64,000 bases of DNA from Georgenia wutianyii. Its GTDB lineage: Bacteria; Actinomycetota; Actinomycetes; Actinomycetales; Actinomycetaceae. A program made the translations under genes and the position numbers. The first letter of the stretch is position 1, and each line of letters begins with the position of its first letter. Location of the stretch: assembly GCF_006349365.1 (NCBI RefSeq), contig NZ_CP040899.1, forward strand, positions 434,001 through 498,000, in the 5' to 3' direction. This document shows, piece by piece, positions 60,922 through 64,000 of the stretch. The notes beneath the pieces are model-generated. The model worked only from the letters and a program-made list of their open reading frames with translations, made no database searches and was not told the origin of the DNA.

Positions 60922-61224
60922 GTGGTGCCTCCTTGTTCCCTCCACAGTAGGGCGGGCGGGCTCCGGGCACGACGCCCGGCAGGGGGAGATCGCCCCGCCG
61001 GTTCCCTCACCCTCGAGGCTGACGACCTCCACCCCGAGGATGAGCCGACCCGGCCCGCGTGCGGGATCCGGCTCTCGGCGCGAGGGGGTGTCGGGCCGGA
61101 ACACGGACGCGGCCTGCGGCGTTGTCCTGGACAACGGCGGGTCTCGTGCGAGGGGGGCGCATAGGATGACCGCGGATGAGACCTACGCGTCGGCCCGTGG
61201 CCACGCGCGACCAGGAGGCACTGA
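60922..61224. other. divergent intergenic region with degenerate hairpin
   Basis: 303 bp between the ABC ATPase and the Bax-inhibitor gene. It contains the palindrome at 61121, the -10 box at 61162, and around 61050-61075 an imperfect hairpin with GGATCCGGCTCTC, related to the hairpins at 62110 and 63225. No supported gene. Confidence 0.6.
61121..61135. promoter_or_regulatory. operator-like palindrome upstream of the Bax-inhibitor gene
   Basis: GTTGTCC-T-GGACAAC, perfect 7-bp arms around one base, 26 bp upstream of the TAGGAT box (61162-61167). Likely a dimeric regulator site; the regulator is unknown. Confidence 0.55.
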
Positions 61225-62094
61225 GTGAGCAATCCAGTCTTCGAGAACAGTCCGTACTTCGGCGAGCGCCGCGGTACGACGCCCAGCGGCTACCCCACCC
61301 ACCCGGGGTACGCGCCGTCGGCCGGGACCACCTACCCGCCGGCAGCGGACCCGCAGCAGGTGCAGAACCTCGAGTACGCCTACCAGCAGCCGGCCGCCGG
61401 ACCGGCCCAGACCGGGCGGCTCACCTACGACGACGTCATCGTCAAGACCGGTGGACTGCTCGCGCTCGTCGTCGCGATGGGCGCCCTGAACTGGTTCGTC
61501 CTCGGCGGCAACATGATCGCCACCTTCGGCGGCCTCGCCGTCGGACTCGTGCTCGGCCTGGTCAACGCGTTCAAGCGTGAGCCCAGCCCGGCGCTCATCG
61601 CCGTGTACGCGGCGGCCGAGGGCCTGTTCCTCGGTGGCATCTCGATGGTCTTCGAGAGCATCTACCCCGGCATCGTGCTCCAGGCGGTGCTCGCCACCGG
61701 CGCGACCTTCGTCGCCACCCTCGCGCTGTACTCCAGCGGCAAGATCCGCGTGACCCCGAAGATGACCCGCTTCGTGCTCATCGCCCTCGTCGGGTACGCG
61801 CTGTTCTCGCTGGTCAACCTCGGCATCATGCTCCTCGGCAGCGGCGACTCCGCGTTCGGCCTGCGCTCGAGCGTGGAGATCATGGGGATCCCGCTCGGCG
61901 TCATCATCGGTGTCTTCGCCGTCGGCCTCGCCGCCTTCTGCCTCATCCTCGACTTCGACGCGATCAAGCGCGGCGTCCAGGCGGGCATCCCGAGCCGCTA
62001 CGCGTGGTCGGCCGCCTTCGGCCTCCTCGTCACCCTCGTGTGGCTCTACCTCGAGTTCCTCCGCCTCCTGGCGATCCTGCGCGGCGGCGACTGA
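61225..62094 (+). CDS. Bax inhibitor-1/YccA-family membrane protein
   Basis: 289 residues. A Pro/Gly/Tyr-rich cytoplasmic head of about 70 residues, then seven membrane segments. FCLILDFDAIKRGVQAGIPSRYAWSAAFGL near the C-terminus is characteristic of the YccA/Bax1-I family (Asp-rich pH-gated channel region). Possible proton or calcium leak; role in bacteria unclear. GTG 61225 with CAGGAGG upstream. Confidence 0.93.
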   Translation: MSNPVFENSPYFGERRGTTPSGYPTHPGYAPSAGTTYPPAADPQQVQNLEYAYQQPAAGPAQTGRLTYDDVIVKTGGLLALVVAMGALNWFVLGGNMIATFGGLAVGLVLGLVNAFKREPSPALIAVYAAAEGLFLGGISMVFESIYPGIVLQAVLATGATFVATLALYSSGKIRVTPKMTRFVLIALVGYALFSLVNLGIMLLGSGDSAFGLRSSVEIMGIPLGVIIGVFAVGLAAFCLILDFDAIKRGVQAGIPSRYAWSAAFGLLVTLVWLYLEFLRLLAILRGGD

Positions 62095-62109
62095 CCGCAG
62101 CCCCTGCTC

Positions 62110-62148
62110 CGAGAGCCGGATCGTGCCCCGTGCACGATCCGGCTCTCG
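62110..62148 (+). terminator. 17-bp perfect hairpin
   Basis: A 17-bp perfect stem with a CCCGT loop directly after the Bax-inhibitor gene; core AGAGCCGGATC. Shares its core with the hairpin at 63225. Confidence 0.82.
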
Positions 62149-62204
62149 TCGTCTGCGGGGAGTGTCGGGTCCTCGGGGGCCGTCCGGGGGAGGGGGTGCG
62201 GCCG

Positions 62205-62210
62205 TAAGGT
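62205..62210 (+). promoter_or_regulatory. -10 box of leaderless esterase promoter
   Basis: TAAGGT, 6 nt, then ATG 62217. Confidence 0.6.
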
Positions 62211-62216
62211 ACGGCC

Positions 62217-63188
62217 ATGCCTCTCTTCGACCTCGATGCAGCACGTCTGCCCGACTACCGCCCCGACGTCGCCGAGCCGGCGGACTTCGACGACTTCTGG
62301 GCCCGCACGCTGGCCGAGACGCGCGCGCACGACCTCGCCGTCGAGGCCGTCCCGGTCGACGCGCACCTGCGGCTCGTCGACGCCTTCGACCTCACCTTCT
62401 CCGGCTTCGGCGGGCACCGGGTCAAGGCGTGGTACCTGCGTCCGGCGGGCACCGACGAGCCGCTCCCGGCGGTCGTGGAGTACCTCGGCTACGGCGGGGG
62501 ACGCGGCCTGCCGCACAGCAGGCTGCTGTGGGCGGCGGCCGGCTACGCCTACGTCGTCATGGACACCCGCGGGCAGGGGACGACGACGACGAACGGGTTC
62601 GGGGCCACCCCGGACCCCGTCGGCACCGGCGTCGCCGCCCCCGGCACGCTGACCCGCGGCATCGAGGACCCGCACGAGCACTACTACCGGCGCGTCTACA
62701 CCGACGGCGTCCGCGCCGTCGAGGCGGTGCGCACCCTCCCGGGCGTGGACGAAGGCCGCGTCGCGGTCACCGGGGTGAGCCAGGGCGGGGCGATCACCAC
62801 CGCCGTCGCCGGCCTCGTCGACGTCGCCGCTGCCATGCCCGACGTCCCGTGGCTGGCGCACATCCGGCGCGGCGTCGAGATGGCGCCGGAGGGCCCGTTC
62901 GAGGAGGTGCGCACCTACCTCGCCGCGCACCGGGACCGGGTCGAGCCGGCGTTCCGCACGCTGTCCTACATCGACGGCGTCAACCACGCGAAGCGGGCGA
63001 CGGCGCCGGCGCTGTACTCGGTCGCGCTCATGGACACCGTCTGCCCGCCGTCGACCGTGTACGCCTCGGCCAACCACTACGGCGGCGACGTCGACGTCGA
63101 GGTCTACCCCTTCAACGAGCACGAGGGCGGCACCGAGTTCCAGCGCGAGCGTCAGCTCACCTGGCTCGCGGAGCGCCTCGCCCGCTGA
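62217..63188 (+). CDS. acetyl xylan esterase-like alpha/beta hydrolase
   Basis: 323 residues, the AXE1/cephalosporin-C deacetylase family length. Nucleophile Ser in GVSQGG, Asp in LMDTVCPPSTVYA, His in FNEHEGG; RGQG in MDTRGQGTTTT is the family motif. Deacetylates acetylated sugars. No signal peptide, so it acts in the cytoplasm. Leaderless promoter. Single gene. Confidence 0.93.
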   Translation: MPLFDLDAARLPDYRPDVAEPADFDDFWARTLAETRAHDLAVEAVPVDAHLRLVDAFDLTFSGFGGHRVKAWYLRPAGTDEPLPAVVEYLGYGGGRGLPHSRLLWAAAGYAYVVMDTRGQGTTTTNGFGATPDPVGTGVAAPGTLTRGIEDPHEHYYRRVYTDGVRAVEAVRTLPGVDEGRVAVTGVSQGGAITTAVAGLVDVAAAMPDVPWLAHIRRGVEMAPEGPFEEVRTYLAAHRDRVEPAFRTLSYIDGVNHAKRATAPALYSVALMDTVCPPSTVYASANHYGGDVDVEVYPFNEHEGGTEFQRERQLTWLAERLAR

Positions 63189-63224
63189 CCGTCCTCCGCG
63201 GACGAGTCGCCCCCACCACGCCAG

Positions 63225-63279
63225 CACCCCGCCGAGAGCTGGATCCTGCACCGTGCAGGATCCAGCTCTCGGCGGGGTG
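63225..63279. terminator. 27-bp perfect inverted repeat, bidirectional terminator
   Basis: Arms 63225-63251 and 63253-63279 are exactly complementary with one base between. Located between the esterase and the convergent RND gene, so it can stop transcripts from both sides. Contains AGAGCTGGATC. Confidence 0.85.
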
Positions 63280-63301
63280 GGGTGCGTGAGAGCGGGGAGG
63301 G

Positions 63302-64000
63302 CTACTGCTGCTCGACGAGGTCGGGCTGCTTCTCGGCGCGGCGGGCCCGGACCTTCTCCAGCCGGCGCTCGACGAGCAGGTAGAGCACCGGGACGAAGAG
63401 CAGGGTGAGGAACGTCGAGGTGACGAGCCCGCCGATGACGACGAGCGCGAGCGGCTGGGAGATGAACGCGCTGCCGCCGGTGATGCCGGTCGCCATGGGG
63501 ACCAGCGCCGCGATGGTCGCGGCGGCCGTCATGAGGATCGGGGCCAGGCGGTGCCGGCCACCCTCGATGATCCCCTCGACCAGCCCCATGCCCTCCTTGC
63601 GGTACTGGTTGATGAGGTCGATGAGGACGATCGCGTTCGTCACGACGATGCCGACGAGCATGAGCGCGCCGATGAGGCCGGGCACGTCGAGCTGGCTGCC
63701 GGTGAGGACGAGCATGAGCACCGCACCGGTCGCCGCGAACGGCACCGAGATCATGAGCACGAGGGGCTGGATGAGGGAGTTGAACGTCGCCACCATGACG
63801 AGGTAGACGATCGCCAGCGACAGGAGCAGCGCGAGGCCGAGGTTGGCGAAGGCCTCCTCCTGGTCGGCGCTGACCCCGGCGACCTCTGCCGAGACGCCGT
63901 CGGGCAGGTCGAGGGAGTCCAGCGCGCCCTGGAGGGCGGCGGTGACCTGGCCGAGGTCCGAGGCGGTGGACGTCGCGGTGATCGACGCGCTGCGCAGCCC
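63302..64000 (-). CDS. RND efflux pump (AcrB-like), C-terminal part only
   Basis: The frame is open to the right edge (GLRSASITATS at 64000), so about 233 C-terminal residues are seen. Ends with the last five to six membrane segments: YLVMVATFNSLIQPLVLM, SVPFAATGAVLML, the LVGIVVTNAIVLIDL helix, PILMTAAATIAALVPM, and TLLFVPVLYLL. Proton-driven export of hydrophobic compounds; actinobacterial HAE1 type. The last about 25 residues are charged. Confidence 0.92.
   Translation of the reverse strand, partial: GLRSASITATSTASDLGQVTAALQGALDSLDLPDGVSAEVAGVSADQEEAFANLGLALLLSLAIVYLVMVATFNSLIQPLVLMISVPFAATGAVLMLVLTGSQLDVPGLIGALMLVGIVVTNAIVLIDLINQYRKEGMGLVEGIIEGGRHRLAPILMTAAATIAALVPMATGITGGSAFISQPLALVVIGGLVTSTFLTLLFVPVLYLLVERRLEKVRARRAEKQPDLVEQQ

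Overview
The window is very GC-rich DNA with tight codon bias, many GTG starts, ATGA/GTGA stop-start overlaps and many TANNNT boxes 6-7 nt before a start codon (leaderless transcripts). This points to an actinomycete. The order pmt, rsmI, metG, tatD, rpfB, rsmA, ispE ... glmU, prs ... rplY, pth ... mfd, mazG, eno, ftsB-like, DUF501, ppx is the conserved block also known from Mycobacterium tuberculosis Rv1002c-Rv1026. An order such as Micrococcales is plausible, but the sequence alone does not prove it.

Layout. 1-6.4 kb: a coupled operon of fdrA (5' end cut off), a DUF1116 (YlbE-type) gene, carbamate kinase, a biuret-hydrolase-like cysteine hydrolase, and an NCS2-type permease whose C-terminus looks like the C-terminal domain of allophanate hydrolase. 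It suggests uptake of a ureide or carbamoylated compound and recovery of ATP through carbamoyl phosphate. 6.5-10.1 kb (minus): an osmoprotectant ABC importer (ATPase, two permeases, binding lipoprotein) ending in a DinB-like gene. 10.2-15 kb: a flavoprotein disulfide reductase, a GH13 amylase, and an MFS exporter divergent from a TetR regulator.

15.1-18.4 kb: a visibly lower-GC insertion with one 995-residue gene. It encodes a STAND NTPase of the NACHT type with an N-terminal helical domain that carries an RX4H (HEPN-like) motif. This is the best candidate for an undescribed system, probably anti-phage. 18.4-19.5 kb: an ECF-like sigma factor coupled to ogt.

19.5-57.1 kb is mostly the core block: protein mannosylation, rRNA methylation, methionyl-tRNA synthetase, two cell-wall Rpf/G5 proteins with a shared upstream box, isoprenoid kinase, NhaA with a structured leader, an ABC-F ATPase, glmU-prs, L25, peptidyl-tRNA hydrolase, Mfd, MazG, enolase, a FtsB-like protein, exopolyphosphatase, uracil-DNA glycosylase and type II NADH dehydrogenase. 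Inserted in it are a berberine-bridge-type flavoenzyme with a MarR regulator, an ABC exporter with a TetR regulator, an AbiEi/DUF559-like gene, tRNA-Gln(UUG), and an unusual class-I tRNA with a UAA anticodon. 57.1-60.9 kb (minus): an ABC exporter coupled to a DesK-type two-component system. 61.2-64 kb: a Bax-inhibitor-1 protein, an acetyl-xylan-esterase-like hydrolase, and the 3' part of an RND efflux pump cut by the right edge.

Non-coding structure: three clusters of one 18-bp repeat, a family of long perfect hairpins sharing an AGAGC(C/T)GGATC core, several other strong hairpin terminators, a candidate small RNA after mfd, and palindromic operators. All calls come from reading the sequence; no database search was run.
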